From assembly GCA_022072615.1 (NCBI GenBank), contig JAJVHS010000002.1, positions 1-43,541 of the forward strand: a stretch of DNA of 43,541 nucleotides, in the 5' to 3' direction. The notes beneath the pieces are model-generated. The model did not search any database. It had not been told where the DNA came from and saw nothing but the letters and a program-made list of their open reading frames with translations. Numbering within the stretch: position 1 is the stretch's first letter; each line of letters begins with the position of its first letter. A program made the translations under genes and the position numbers. Positions 9,103 through 17,699 of the stretch are shown here, in pieces. The stretch comes from Phycisphaerales bacterium (GTDB lineage Bacteria > Planctomycetota > Phycisphaerae > Phycisphaerales > UBA1924).

Positions 9103-10047
9103 ATGACTTCGCCCCAGCACACCTTCCCCGGTGCGTCAGAGGCTCTCCCGCTCCAGATTGAGCCGGACGGGCCGTACGCGAACATCGCGACGCTGACCCT
9201 CGACCAGCCGGGTAAACCCGTCGTCGTTCTCGACCACACCCTCATCCAGCGGCTCGAGGTCACGATCGGCGAACTGCCGCCGTCGCTGCGCGGCCTGGTG
9301 CTCGCCTCCGCCTCGCAGCGGGTTTTCGTCGCCGGGGCGGATCTCAAGACCATCAGCGAGTGGGGCGACGACCAGCTTCATCAATACCTGGCGTACGGGT
9401 CGCATGTCTTCGGGCTCCTCGCGCAGCTTCCTTATCCCACCGCCGCCGCCATCAATGGCGCCGCGCTGGGCGGCGGGCTTGAGCTCGCGATGCACTGCGA
9501 CGGTCTCATCGCCGCGCCGCCTCCATCCCGCGACGGCCAGCCCGGCAAGCCCTACCCCGTCGGCCTGCCCGAAGCGGGACTTTCGCTCTGCCCAGGCTGG
9601 GGCGGCACCAACCTCCTGCCGGCTCGCATGGAGCCCGGGCAGGCGCTCTCGCTCACCGCCGCGGGCCAGCCGCTGACGTTCGACCAGGCTAGGGACGCCG
9701 GCGTGTTCGACGCTGTCGCTCCGTCGCAGGCCGACCTGCTTTCCACCGCCAGGCGCTGGGTCGCGGACCGCGCGTCATCCCGCATCGACCGCGACGGCGC
9801 CCCGTCCCGCTGGATCGGTCGCCCGGCTGTGGCGGCCAAAGCCGCCGACGCCCTCAACCGCGTCAAGCTCGAAACCACGCTCACCGCGCCCTCGTCCGCC
9901 GTCTTCCAGGCCGCCGAAGCGGGCCTCGCCCGCGGCTGGAAGGCCGCGCTCGAAGTCGAGCAGCGCGAACTCGTCAGGCTCAGGCACACTCCCGCGGCCA
10001 AGGCCGCGCTCGCCGCATTCTTCGCAAAATCCTCGGGCAAGTCCTGA
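9103..10047 (+). CDS. Enoyl-CoA hydratase/isomerase family protein
   Basis: Crotonase-fold enzyme of 314 residues, probably hydrating enoyl-CoA in fatty-acid beta-oxidation. The oxyanion-hole segments are visible as VFVAGADLKTI and INGAALGGGLELAMHCD. The second acidic position is kept in GLPEAGLSLCPGWGGT, so both candidate catalytic Glu residues are present. The arrangement is typical of the hydratase half of FadJ/FadB-type proteins but the dehydrogenase half is missing. It lies 33 bases upstream of an acyl-CoA dehydrogenase on the same strand, which supports a shared beta-oxidation role. No strong ribosome site precedes ATG 9103. Exact chain-length specificity cannot be read from sequence. 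Confidence 0.88.
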   Translation: MTSPQHTFPGASEALPLQIEPDGPYANIATLTLDQPGKPVVVLDHTLIQRLEVTIGELPPSLRGLVLASASQRVFVAGADLKTISEWGDDQLHQYLAYGSHVFGLLAQLPYPTAAAINGAALGGGLELAMHCDGLIAAPPPSRDGQPGKPYPVGLPEAGLSLCPGWGGTNLLPARMEPGQALSLTAAGQPLTFDQARDAGVFDAVAPSQADLLSTARRWVADRASSRIDRDGAPSRWIGRPAVAAKAADALNRVKLETTLTAPSSAVFQAAEAGLARGWKAALEVEQRELVRLRHTPAAKAALAAFFAKSSGKS

Positions 10048-10080
10048 TCGGCTTCCCGCGGGCGTCAGGAGGTTCTTCAC

Positions 10081-12072
10081 ATGGCCGACCTCAAGCAACT
10101 CAAGGGCATCTCCGCCGCCGACAAGAAACTCCTCGAGCAGGCGGAGGAATGGCTCGGCGCTGAACCGACAAAGCTCGGCGCCGTCAAGAACCTCTTCTGG
10201 GGAAACATCAAGGAAGACTACTACTTCCCCTATCCGCAGCAGGACGCCCGCGAGCAGGCCGAGTGCGACCAGCTCCTGGCCCGCCTGGACGAATACCTCC
10301 GCACCGAGCACCCCGCCATCCAGATCGACCAGGAGCAGGAAATCCCCCGCTGGGTCGTCGACCGCCTCTTTGAGATCGGCGTGCTCGGCATGACGATCAG
10401 CAAGGACTACGGCGGCCTGGGCATGGGCATCACCAGCTACAACCGCGTCCTCGAGCGCATCGGCATGTACTGCGGCTCTACCGCCGTCATGGTCTCCGCC
10501 CACCAGTCCATCGGCTGCAAGGCCGTCATGCTCTACGGCAACGACGAGCAGAAGAAGAAGTGGCTCCCCCACCTCGCCAAGGACTGGCTCAGCGCCTTCT
10601 GCCTCTCCGAGCCCAACGTCGGCTGCGACGCGGGCGGCGCCGAAACCTACTTCGAGCGCGACGGCGATTACTACGTCGTGTACGGCGAGAAGAAGTGGGC
10701 GACCTCCGGCGCGCTCTCCGGCCTGTTCACCGTCATGGCGCGCGAGAAGACGCCCGACGGCAACGGCAAGATCTCCGCGCTGGTGATGCACCCCTGGATG
10801 GAAGGCGTCGACATCTTCCAGAAGAACCGCAGCAAGTGCGGCATCCGCGGGACCTGGCAGGCCCGCATCCGCTTCAACGGCGTCCGCGTTCACAAGAGCC
10901 ACCTCCTGGGCAAGGAGGGCCGCGGCCTCCAGATGGCCCTCTCGTGCCTGAATTACGGCCGGTGCACCCTCTCGGCGGGCATGCTCGGCGGCGCCCGCCG
11001 CGTCCGCGACCAGGCCACCCGCTGGGCCACCACCCGCTACCAGTTCCAGGCCCCGCTCGCCAAGCAGGAACTCGTACGCAAGCGCATCGCGCACATGGCC
11101 GCCCTCGATTACGCCATGGACGCCGTGCTCTACATGACCACCGGCATGCTCGACCGCAAGGACGAGGACATCCAGGTCGAGACCGCGCTGTGCAAGGTCT
11201 TCTGCTCGGAGATGGGCTGGCGCGTCGTCAACGACGGCATCCAGATCATGGGCGGCGAGAGCTACATGACCGAGAACGAGGTCGAGCGCGTCTTCCGCGA
11301 CTCGCGCATCAACCTCATCGTCGAGGGCGCCAACGAGGTCATGCAGTCCTACATCTTCGGCTACGGCGGCAAGCAGCTCGCCGAGCAGATGCTCGGCGTC
11401 AAGGAAGCCCTGCTCAAGGACCCCGACGAGCCCATGGGCGCCTACCTCGCCAAGGCCATCAAGAACTCCTTCAACGCCAAGATCATGAAGCTCGCGATCC
11501 CGCTGGGGCTCGAGGTCTTCCTGGGCATCCGCCGCAGGCTCCCCGTCATCAACCGCTGCCTGCCGGACCTGCGTCCCCAGGCCGAACGCATCAGCCGCCT
11601 CGTCCGCGAGCTCACCTACCAGTTCAAGGTCATGTCCTACAAGTGGGACGTCAAGCTGCTCGAGCGCCAGGCCCTCCAGGCCCGGATCGCCGACGCGGCG
11701 ATGTGGCTGCACGCCTGGACCTGCACCCTCAGCAAGCTCGATTCGGACCTCCGCCAGCACAAGGGCAACGGCACCGCCGACGCCGAGTACCAGCGCGACA
11801 AGGCCGCCGCCTTCCACTTCTTCGATATCGCCGAGTGCGCGGTCCACGAGTGCTTCCGAGCCCTCTACGAGAACTCGGACGAGACCATGCTCACCGCGGC
11901 CGATGCCTCCATCGCCCACACCGAGACCCTCCCCACCGACCTGTTCATCATCCCCGAGCGCACCCCCACCCCGCAGCGCGGCAAGGGCCGCCTGCCCCGG
12001 CAGGACGGCATCAAGCAGTTCCCCGGCGACGGCATCCCGGCGGTCCCGCGCCCGGCCGAATACGTCGGCTGA
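10081..12072 (+). CDS. Acyl-CoA dehydrogenase
   Basis: FAD-dependent enzyme catalysing the first step of fatty-acid beta-oxidation. ATG 10081 follows a strong AGGAGG at 10067-10072. The protein is 663 residues, well above the roughly 380 of short- and medium-chain enzymes and in the range of two-domain long-chain types. Signatures are CLSEPNVGCDAGG and GEKKWATSG (FAD/substrate domain), QIMGGESYMTENEVERVFRD and INLIVEGANEV with candidate catalytic Glu415. The C-terminal 200 residues form an additional helical domain (about residues 460-620) as in VLCAD-like enzymes. It probably shares a transcript with the enoyl-CoA hydratase upstream and is followed by a clear terminator. No electron-transfer flavoprotein gene is nearby. 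Confidence 0.93.
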   Translation: MADLKQLKGISAADKKLLEQAEEWLGAEPTKLGAVKNLFWGNIKEDYYFPYPQQDAREQAECDQLLARLDEYLRTEHPAIQIDQEQEIPRWVVDRLFEIGVLGMTISKDYGGLGMGITSYNRVLERIGMYCGSTAVMVSAHQSIGCKAVMLYGNDEQKKKWLPHLAKDWLSAFCLSEPNVGCDAGGAETYFERDGDYYVVYGEKKWATSGALSGLFTVMAREKTPDGNGKISALVMHPWMEGVDIFQKNRSKCGIRGTWQARIRFNGVRVHKSHLLGKEGRGLQMALSCLNYGRCTLSAGMLGGARRVRDQATRWATTRYQFQAPLAKQELVRKRIAHMAALDYAMDAVLYMTTGMLDRKDEDIQVETALCKVFCSEMGWRVVNDGIQIMGGESYMTENEVERVFRDSRINLIVEGANEVMQSYIFGYGGKQLAEQMLGVKEALLKDPDEPMGAYLAKAIKNSFNAKIMKLAIPLGLEVFLGIRRRLPVINRCLPDLRPQAERISRLVRELTYQFKVMSYKWDVKLLERQALQARIADAAMWLHAWTCTLSKLDSDLRQHKGNGTADAEYQRDKAAAFHFFDIAECAVHECFRALYENSDETMLTAADASIAHTETLPTDLFIIPERTPTPQRGKGRLPRQDGIKQFPGDGIPAVPRPAEYVG

Positions 12073-12095
12073 TCTCGACGAGTCTGTCGCACCCG

Positions 12096-12122
12096 ACACC
12101 CGCCTGAACCGGCGGGTGTTTT
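12096..12122 (+). terminator. Rho-independent terminator after acyl-CoA dehydrogenase
   Basis: A perfect 9-bp stem, ACACCCGCC paired with GGCGGGTGT, encloses the six-base loop TGAACC and runs directly into TTTT. It starts 23 bases after the dehydrogenase stop codon and ends the hydratase-dehydrogenase transcript before gpmI. Confidence 0.82.
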
Positions 12123-12231
12123 CCCCATGCGCCGTGCGCCGGTGCGCCGCGTTATTCAACACCGATGCGCCGATGGCACCGCGCGCCTCCGCGCCTACCT
12201 TTGCGAACCGGAGCCGGCCTGGTCTGGGCTC

Positions 12232-12236
12232 GGAGG
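12232..12236 (+). promoter_or_regulatory. Ribosome binding site deciding the gpmI start
   Basis: GGAGG lies seven bases before TTG 12244. This supports the rare TTG start over the ATG at 12127, whose extra 39 residues are Arg-rich and unlike the enzyme family. Confidence 0.75.
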
Positions 12237-12243
12237 GATCCAC

Positions 12244-13875
12244 TTGCTTCAGAACTCACCGCTCGTACTCATCATCCGCGATGGTTGGGGAGAGAATCCC
12301 CACCCCGAGCACGACGCGTTCAACGCCGTCAAGCTTGCCCGCACGCCCGTCGCCAAGCGCCTGATGTCGGAGTTCCCGGCGACGCTGATCAGGACCAGCG
12401 GCGAGGACGTCGGCCTCCCCGAGGGCACGATGGGCAACTCCGAGGTCGGCCACCAGAACATCGGCGCCGGCCGCGTGGTGGACCAGGAGTCGGTCGCGAT
12501 CACCAAGGCCTGCCGCACCGGTCAGCTCCGGCAGAACAAGGCCATCACAAGCGCCATCGAGCGCACCCGCGACACGGGCAAGATGATCCACCTCATGGGC
12601 ATCTGTTCGGACGCCGGCGTCCACGGACAGCTCGCCCACCTCTTTGCCCTGCTGGACCTGTGCAAGCAGATGAACCACCAGCGCGTCGCCGTCCACCTCT
12701 TCACCGACGGCCGCGACACCGGGCCCTTCTCCGGCAAGGAGTACGTCCGCCAGGTCCACCAGAAGTGCGCCTCGCTGGGCAACGCCCGCATCGCCACCAT
12801 CATGGGCCGCTACTGGGGCATGGACCGCGACAACCGCTGGGAGCGCGTGCAGAAGGCCTACTTCGCGCTCACCGCCCGCGGCGGCACCATCAGCGACCTG
12901 ATGACCTTCACCGACCCGGTCCGAGCCGTCGAGGACTACTACGAGAACCCCATCTCCGAAACCCAGCACGGCGACGAGTTCATCCCGCCGCGCTGGATCG
13001 CGCCCTCGCCCCAGTCCGGCCTCTCCGCCCGCATCACCGACGGCGACGCGATCATCTTCTACAACTACCGCGGCGACCGGCCGCGCGAGATCATCCAGGC
13101 CTTCGTGCTCCCCGAATTCCTCGGCCACGTCACGGCCTCGCCCGACACCGGCGCCAAGGGCTTCGATCGCGGCGAGGCGCTCGACATTGAGATGGTGACC
13201 TTCACCCGCTACTGGGACGCCCTCGACCCGTACGTGTGCGTCGCCTTCCCCAAGCCGCCGCGGATGAAGAACATCCTCGGCGAGTACCTCGCGTCCAGGG
13301 GCATCCCGCAGTTCCGCTGCGCCGAGACCGAGAAGTACCCGCACGTGACCTTCTTCTTCAACGATTACCGCGAGGAGCCGTTCCCGGAGGAGTCCCGCGA
13401 GATCGTCCAGTCCCCAAAGGTCGCCACCTACGACCTCAAGCCCGAGATGTCCGCCGCGGGCGTCTGCGGGGCCGTCATCCGCCGCCTCAAGGAAGGCCCG
13501 GCCCAGCAGGTCATCGTCGTCAACTTCGCCAACGGCGACATGGTCGGCCACACCGGAAGCCTCCCCGCCGCCATCAAGGCGTGCGAAGTGGTCGACGAGT
13601 GCGTCGGCCAGATCGTCGACACCGTGCTCGCCCGCGGAGGCTCCGCAATCGTCACCGCCGACCACGGCAACGCCGAGCAGATGTTCGACCCCGCCACCGG
13701 CAAGCCCCACACCGCCCACACCACCTTCGACGTGCCGCTCATCGTCGTCGGGTCGGCCTTCAAGGGCCGCCGGCTGCGGACCGGCGGGCGGCTCGCCGAC
13801 ATCGCCCCCACCATGCTCGCCATGCTCGGCGTGCCCCAGCCGCCGGAGATGACCGGCGAATCTCTGCTGGCGTGA
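12244..13875 (+). CDS. gpmI: 2,3-bisphosphoglycerate-independent phosphoglycerate mutase
   Basis: Glycolytic enzyme interconverting 3- and 2-phosphoglycerate through a phosphoserine intermediate, with two Mn ions. The TTG start at 12244 gives 543 residues, close to the usual 510-550. The metal ligand Asp sits in DGWGENP and the phosphorylated Ser66 in MGNSEVGHQNIGAGR. Other active-site motifs are GICSDAGVHGQLAHL, FTDGRDT, NYRGDRPREI and ADHGNAEQM. The mutase needs Mn, and the same window carries a manganese-riboswitch-like leader at 21.8 kb, but no direct regulatory link is visible. It stands alone after the terminator at 12.1 kb. Confidence 0.96.
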   Translation: MLQNSPLVLIIRDGWGENPHPEHDAFNAVKLARTPVAKRLMSEFPATLIRTSGEDVGLPEGTMGNSEVGHQNIGAGRVVDQESVAITKACRTGQLRQNKAITSAIERTRDTGKMIHLMGICSDAGVHGQLAHLFALLDLCKQMNHQRVAVHLFTDGRDTGPFSGKEYVRQVHQKCASLGNARIATIMGRYWGMDRDNRWERVQKAYFALTARGGTISDLMTFTDPVRAVEDYYENPISETQHGDEFIPPRWIAPSPQSGLSARITDGDAIIFYNYRGDRPREIIQAFVLPEFLGHVTASPDTGAKGFDRGEALDIEMVTFTRYWDALDPYVCVAFPKPPRMKNILGEYLASRGIPQFRCAETEKYPHVTFFFNDYREEPFPEESREIVQSPKVATYDLKPEMSAAGVCGAVIRRLKEGPAQQVIVVNFANGDMVGHTGSLPAAIKACEVVDECVGQIVDTVLARGGSAIVTADHGNAEQMFDPATGKPHTAHTTFDVPLIVVGSAFKGRRLRTGGRLADIAPTMLAMLGVPQPPEMTGESLLA

Positions 13876-13931
13876 TCCGCGCCGGTTGCGTCCGTGCAAG
13901 GCTCCTCAAAGCGCGATACGCTTGCCCCCGC

Positions 13932-14588
13932 ATGAACGCCGCTACGCTCGCCGCAACAACGTTCGCCGCCGCCGTCGCCATCGCTGCGTCCACGTCGGTC
14001 GCTCGCACGACCGACGTTCCGCCGCTCGACTATTCCCCCGCGTCCATCTCGCTCCAGCCGGCCGAACCGCCCGCGCCGGAGGCGACCACCGCGCCCGCCA
14101 AGTCTCTGGCGCTCTACGGGGCCGAAGGCAGCCAGTGGCTCGAAGTCGGCTACGGCGCGGCGGATAACTTCACCGATTCCGTCGACCAGTACCTCTTCGT
14201 CACCTGGTCCACCTTCCTCGCCAAGGACATCGAGCTGGGCCTCGAGGGCGGTGTGTGGTACTTCAATCAGCCCGGTGACAACGAGGCCGGCATCAGCGGG
14301 ACCCTCCAGTTCCGCTGGCACTTCTACAACAAGGACACGTGGTCGGCCTACCTGATGGCGGGCATCGGCGTCATGGGCGCCACCGGCGACGTCCCCGCCG
14401 ACGGCACGAGCTTCGACCTCATGCCCCGAGCCGGCATCGGCGTGACCAAGCAGCTCACCGATGCCGGCCTCCGGCTGGACCTGGGCCTCCGCTGGCACCA
14501 CATCTCCAACGCCCGAATCAACGGCGATGACGAGAACCCCTCGCGCGACGGCGCGATGCTGTACGCGGGCCTGATCTTCCCGTTCTAG
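13932..14588 (+). CDS. PagL-like lipid A deacylase (acyloxyacyl hydrolase family)
   Basis: Predicted outer-membrane beta-barrel that removes the 3-O acyl chain of lipid A. ATG 13932 gives 218 residues with a signal peptide (about 1-27, ending AASTSVA), then a Pro/Ala-rich linker to about residue 57 and amphipathic beta strands. The PagL active-site motif HxSN is present as His190-Ile-Ser192-Asn193 within RWHHISNARING, and the protein ends in FPF, as expected for an outer-membrane barrel with a terminal aromatic residue. No Shine-Dalgarno site is evident. The presence of lipid A as substrate in the host is an inference. Confidence 0.82.
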   Translation: MNAATLAATTFAAAVAIAASTSVARTTDVPPLDYSPASISLQPAEPPAPEATTAPAKSLALYGAEGSQWLEVGYGAADNFTDSVDQYLFVTWSTFLAKDIELGLEGGVWYFNQPGDNEAGISGTLQFRWHFYNKDTWSAYLMAGIGVMGATGDVPADGTSFDLMPRAGIGVTKQLTDAGLRLDLGLRWHHISNARINGDDENPSRDGAMLYAGLIFPF

Positions 14589-14619
14589 AGACCCGTTGCC
14601 ATGATCCAACCCCGTCGCT

Positions 14620-14652
14620 AGGCAATATGTTTGCCTTGCGATGCGACGCAAG
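14620..14652 (+). other. Two overlapping, mutually exclusive hairpins
   Basis: The inverted repeat AGGCAA/TTGCCT (14620-14636, five-base loop) shares two bases with a second one, CTTGCG/CGCAAG (14635-14652, six-base loop), so both cannot form at full length. They lie between the PagL-like gene and the ATG at 14700. They could be a weak terminator plus leader structure, but there is no T-run. Confidence 0.35.
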
Positions 14653-14699
14653 CACTGTTAAGCTCGTGCAACTCGGTTGCGGTCCACGCGGGGGGCACC

Positions 14700-15704
14700 A
14701 TGCACAATCCGACTGCTCTGAACGGTCACGAGTCAGAACGTCCCATGGGCCATGTCGCCCTGAGAGAAGTGTTGGTGGACTTTCTCGGCAGCCTGGTTCC
14801 CGGCATTATCTTCACAGGCACGGTCGTCGGGGTGTTCCTGTGGCCGGCCTATCTTTGCATCGACACGCTCTTCGAGTTGTGGCTCCAGGATCCCTCAAAG
14901 ATCCCATCTGCAAGCAGCGAGTCCTCGTTGCCGGGCCTCATCGGATCGGTCGGTTCGACCGCCACGTTCTGGGTGCTGGTCGGCATCTTCGTCATCGCGG
15001 TCGCGTACGTTCTGGGCCATCTGTTCTATCGGCAGGATCCCAAAGGTCCGGATCGAGCCAGCTTCATGAAGCTCCTGCGGATCGGCGAGCGCCGCCGCGG
15101 CGAAGGGCTCGACCCCAAGGCCCTTGAAGGCTGGGTTGTCCACGAGCCCCGGGCTCTGGCGTGCGAATTCCCCTACCCCAACCTCGTCGGCTATCTGAAG
15201 AAACGCGGTGCCATGGATCTTGCAACCCGCATCCCGTGGGATCCGGCAAAGAACAATCTCGACATGCGCACCAAGAACTTCATCAATGCACTGAAGATCA
15301 GGCTCGAGTTCTTTTTCCCAGTCCAGTACGTTGTGATTGCCCGCAACGAAGCCCATGTTCGCCTGATGTCCTCCTGCTGGTATATGTCGAGAGTGATCAA
15401 GCGGCTTAGCTCGACAGGCTTGGTGCTGAGCGCGATGGTGATCGTGCTGGCGATCTACACAATCCTGCGACCAGGCGTGCTTCCGCTCGCGGTTGCCACC
15501 GTGGACCAGGTGAGGATACTCGGATTCTCTCTCATCACCTCCTGGATTGGATTCGTTGCTGCTTGGTACCTGAAGGGCACGATCGAGCGATTCCTGCACT
15601 ATCAGCGAGTGCGAGAGGTCATGTTTGTGCTCGAGACGGCTCTGACAGCGGACCCCAAAGGAAAGCTGGGAGTGTGGGGACCTCCGCCGGACACGGCCGA
15701 CTGA
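14700..15704 (+). CDS. Unrecognised four-helix membrane protein
   Basis: I do not recognise this 334-residue protein. ATG 14700 is preceded by a G-rich stretch; an in-frame ATG at 14745 is an alternative. Two hydrophobic helix regions near the N-terminus (DFLGSLVPGIIFTGTVVG and FWVLVGIFVIAVAYVLGHLF) are followed by a soluble domain of about 130 residues with many charged residues and conserved-looking segments (VHEPRALACEFPYPNLVGY, FFFPVQYVVIARNEAHVRL). Two more helices (about 245-297) and a short cytoplasmic tail follow. Base composition looks lower in GC than the surrounding genes, which could mean acquisition by transfer. No partner gene is evident on the same strand. Confidence 0.72.
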   Translation: MHNPTALNGHESERPMGHVALREVLVDFLGSLVPGIIFTGTVVGVFLWPAYLCIDTLFELWLQDPSKIPSASSESSLPGLIGSVGSTATFWVLVGIFVIAVAYVLGHLFYRQDPKGPDRASFMKLLRIGERRRGEGLDPKALEGWVVHEPRALACEFPYPNLVGYLKKRGAMDLATRIPWDPAKNNLDMRTKNFINALKIRLEFFFPVQYVVIARNEAHVRLMSSCWYMSRVIKRLSSTGLVLSAMVIVLAIYTILRPGVLPLAVATVDQVRILGFSLITSWIGFVAAWYLKGTIERFLHYQRVREVMFVLETALTADPKGKLGVWGPPPDTAD

Positions 15705-15735
15705 GCGGAGATCCCCGAAGCGTCAGAGTTTCGTT

Positions 15736-16491
15736 TCAGGGATTGCGCCGGCGACGGAACGAGACCGCCCAGGCGGCGACCGCCATGAGACTCGCTCCCG
15801 GTGCCGGCACCACTCGCACTTCCGCGCCGAAGATCAGCCCCGAAATGCCGCTGCCCTGGTCCCGCTGATAGAGGAACAGCTCGTTCGCGCCGGTGGTGAT
15901 CGCGCCCGTGATGTTGAGATTCGTCACGATCGTTTCGGTCGCGAAGCTTCCCGCGGTGACGGGGGTCAGGATCGTCACATTGCCGAACGAGTCCCGCAGG
16001 TAAGCGCCGAACGGGTTGGCCCCGCCCCAGATCTGGTCACCCAGCGCGTCGTCGCACGCCCACGCGATCGACAGACTCGCGCTCGTGATGGTCGCGGTGC
16101 TGACCGTGAACGGCACCCGGTACAGGGCCGACGAGGGCGCGCCAAGGTCGGGCGGCAGCCCGGGCTCGTTGTAGAGTCCCGTGCCGATCCACCTCGCCTG
16201 GGGATCAAACGTGAGCGACGGAGCCCACACGAAGTACGGGTTGACGACGACCGCCGGGTTCGCCGAAGAGGCGTTGAAATCCGCCGCCGTGAAGGGGTTC
16301 GCGCTCAGCGGCCCGGTCGGCACCGTCGCCCCGAACGTCACGATGTCGTCGAGCTGGGTCGCCGACCCCGGAAGCCCGCCAACCTGGCCGCTCCGGAGCG
16401 TGATTGTCTCGACCGCGAGCGCCTGGCCCGCGAGCGCCGACACCAAACAACCGCCGATCACCGCCATTTCCGTCCGAGAAGCAAGCCGCAT
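15736..16491 (-). CDS. Exported protein with VPAPG-type sorting signal
   Basis: ATG 16491 follows AGGAG at 16499-16503 with a seven-base spacer. The 251-residue protein has an N-terminal signal peptide ending GQALA, and a body rich in Thr, Ala, Asn and Gly that I do not recognise beyond a predicted beta-sandwich. The C-terminal tail is VPAPGASLMAVAAW, then AVSFRRRRNP. This tripartite tail (VPxP motif, short hydrophobic helix, Arg cluster) is the planctomycete form of the PEP-CTERM signal handled by exosortase in biofilm-forming bacteria. The gene converges with the membrane protein at 14.7 kb with only a 31-base gap. Confidence 0.8.
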   Translation of the reverse strand: MRLASRTEMAVIGGCLVSALAGQALAVETITLRSGQVGGLPGSATQLDDIVTFGATVPTGPLSANPFTAADFNASSANPAVVVNPYFVWAPSLTFDPQARWIGTGLYNEPGLPPDLGAPSSALYRVPFTVSTATITSASLSIAWACDDALGDQIWGGANPFGAYLRDSFGNVTILTPVTAGSFATETIVTNLNITGAITTGANELFLYQRDQGSGISGLIFGAEVRVVPAPGASLMAVAAWAVSFRRRRNP

Positions 16492-16671
16492 GTCCCATCT
16501 CCTTCCTGGAAGTCCCTGCGGGCACCCCGGCAAACGCCAGGGTCAATCCCGCCGACCAGATTTGCAGGAAGGGTCGCGTACCTTGCACCCGGTTGAGAGA
16601 AAAATTGCCGCGCGGCCGGGCCCCCTCCCGGTCGAACCGGCAAACACGCGATGAAACCGCTTTCGGCGACC

Positions 16672-17628
16672 TCACGCCGCGTGCGCGGGCACCTTGACCA
16701 GCTCCGCCACCGACGACACCACGCGGTTGCGCCCCGAGTTCTTGGCCGTGTACAGGTTTTTGTCCGCGATCTCCAGCAGCGCCTCGGGCGTCAGCGCACC
16801 GGTGCCCGCGACCGCCGCCACCCCGATCGACACCGTCGCCTTGCGCTCCGGGTGCCGCGGCCAGCTGAGCTGCTCGAACGCCGCACGGATCCGTTCCGCC
16901 ACGTTCCGGGCATCCGTCGCCCCCGTGTCGGGCATGATCACGCCGAACTCCTCACCGCCGTAGCGGCACACCGAGTCCGTGTGGCGACACTCCTTCACCA
17001 GCAGCTTGGCGAGCCCCTGGATCACCGCGTCGCCCGCCGGGTGCCCGTACGTGTCGTTGATCGACTTGAAATGGTCGATGTCCACCACCGCCAGGGCCAG
17101 GTTGCCCTCGCGCCGCGAGAGCCGGCCCATCTCCTCCGCCAGGCGAGAGTTGAAGAACACCCGGTTCCACAGACCGGTCAGGCCGTCGATCTGCGCCTTC
17201 TGCGCAAGCATCCGGATGAGCCGCTGCATCTTGATCGCCGCCCGGACACGCACTCGCAGCTCCGTCAGGTCGAACGGCTTGGTCACGTAGTCCACCGCGC
17301 CGAGGTCAAACGCCGTCACCTTGTCCTGCGAGCTCTGGAGCCCGGACAGCACGATCACCGGGATCTGCAGCGTCCGCGGGTTCTCCTTCAGGATCCGCAG
17401 CACCTCGAAGCCGTCCATGCCGGGCATGTCCAGATCCAGCAGGATCACCGTCGGCGAGTGCTCCTCCGCGATCGCCAGACCCGCCTGGCCGTCGGTCGCT
17501 TCGCGGAACTCCAGCTCCTCGGTGCGCAGCCGCGCCCGCAGCAGCCGGTGAACGTCCATCGAGTCGTCGATGACGAGCACCTGTGGCTTGAAATCTTCAC
17601 CGGGATTGATGCTGCTGCTTTCTGTCAC
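16672..17628 (-). CDS. Response regulator with diguanylate cyclase (GGDEF) output
   Basis: A REC-GGDEF protein of 318 residues (PleD/WspR-like) that makes cyclic di-GMP when phosphorylated. GTG 17628 is used; the next in-frame Met would remove part of the receiver. REC spans about 15-130, with acidic pocket DD, phospho-acceptor Asp65 in LLDLDMPG and Lys117 in TKPFD. GGDEF spans about 145-310, with the intact active-site GGEEF (224-228) and an inhibitory site RHTD (215-218) at the expected five-residue distance, so product feedback inhibition is likely. The Hpt gene lies upstream on the same strand with a 71-base gap, which suggests that Hpt is its phosphodonor. Confidence 0.94.
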   Translation of the reverse strand: MTESSSINPGEDFKPQVLVIDDSMDVHRLLRARLRTEELEFREATDGQAGLAIAEEHSPTVILLDLDMPGMDGFEVLRILKENPRTLQIPVIVLSGLQSSQDKVTAFDLGAVDYVTKPFDLTELRVRVRAAIKMQRLIRMLAQKAQIDGLTGLWNRVFFNSRLAEEMGRLSRREGNLALAVVDIDHFKSINDTYGHPAGDAVIQGLAKLLVKECRHTDSVCRYGGEEFGVIMPDTGATDARNVAERIRAAFEQLSWPRHPERKATVSIGVAAVAGTGALTPEALLEIADKNLYTAKNSGRNRVVSSVAELVKVPAHAA

Positions 17629-17699
17629 GGCTCGCCACCGCCTGGTTGATCACTCACCCGCTCGTGCTCAAACACGCCGTTGTCCGACCAACTGAACCA

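Noticed and set aside
9775-12243. 822-residue minus-strand frame opposite the acyl-CoA dehydrogenase
   Set aside because: Composition is low-complexity (Gly, Val, Glu, Leu, Asp, His) and mirrors the codon bias of the real gene on the plus strand.
12256-13899. 547-residue minus-strand frame opposite gpmI
   Set aside because: Shadow of gpmI with no recognisable motif; the plus strand is an unmistakable phosphoglycerate mutase.
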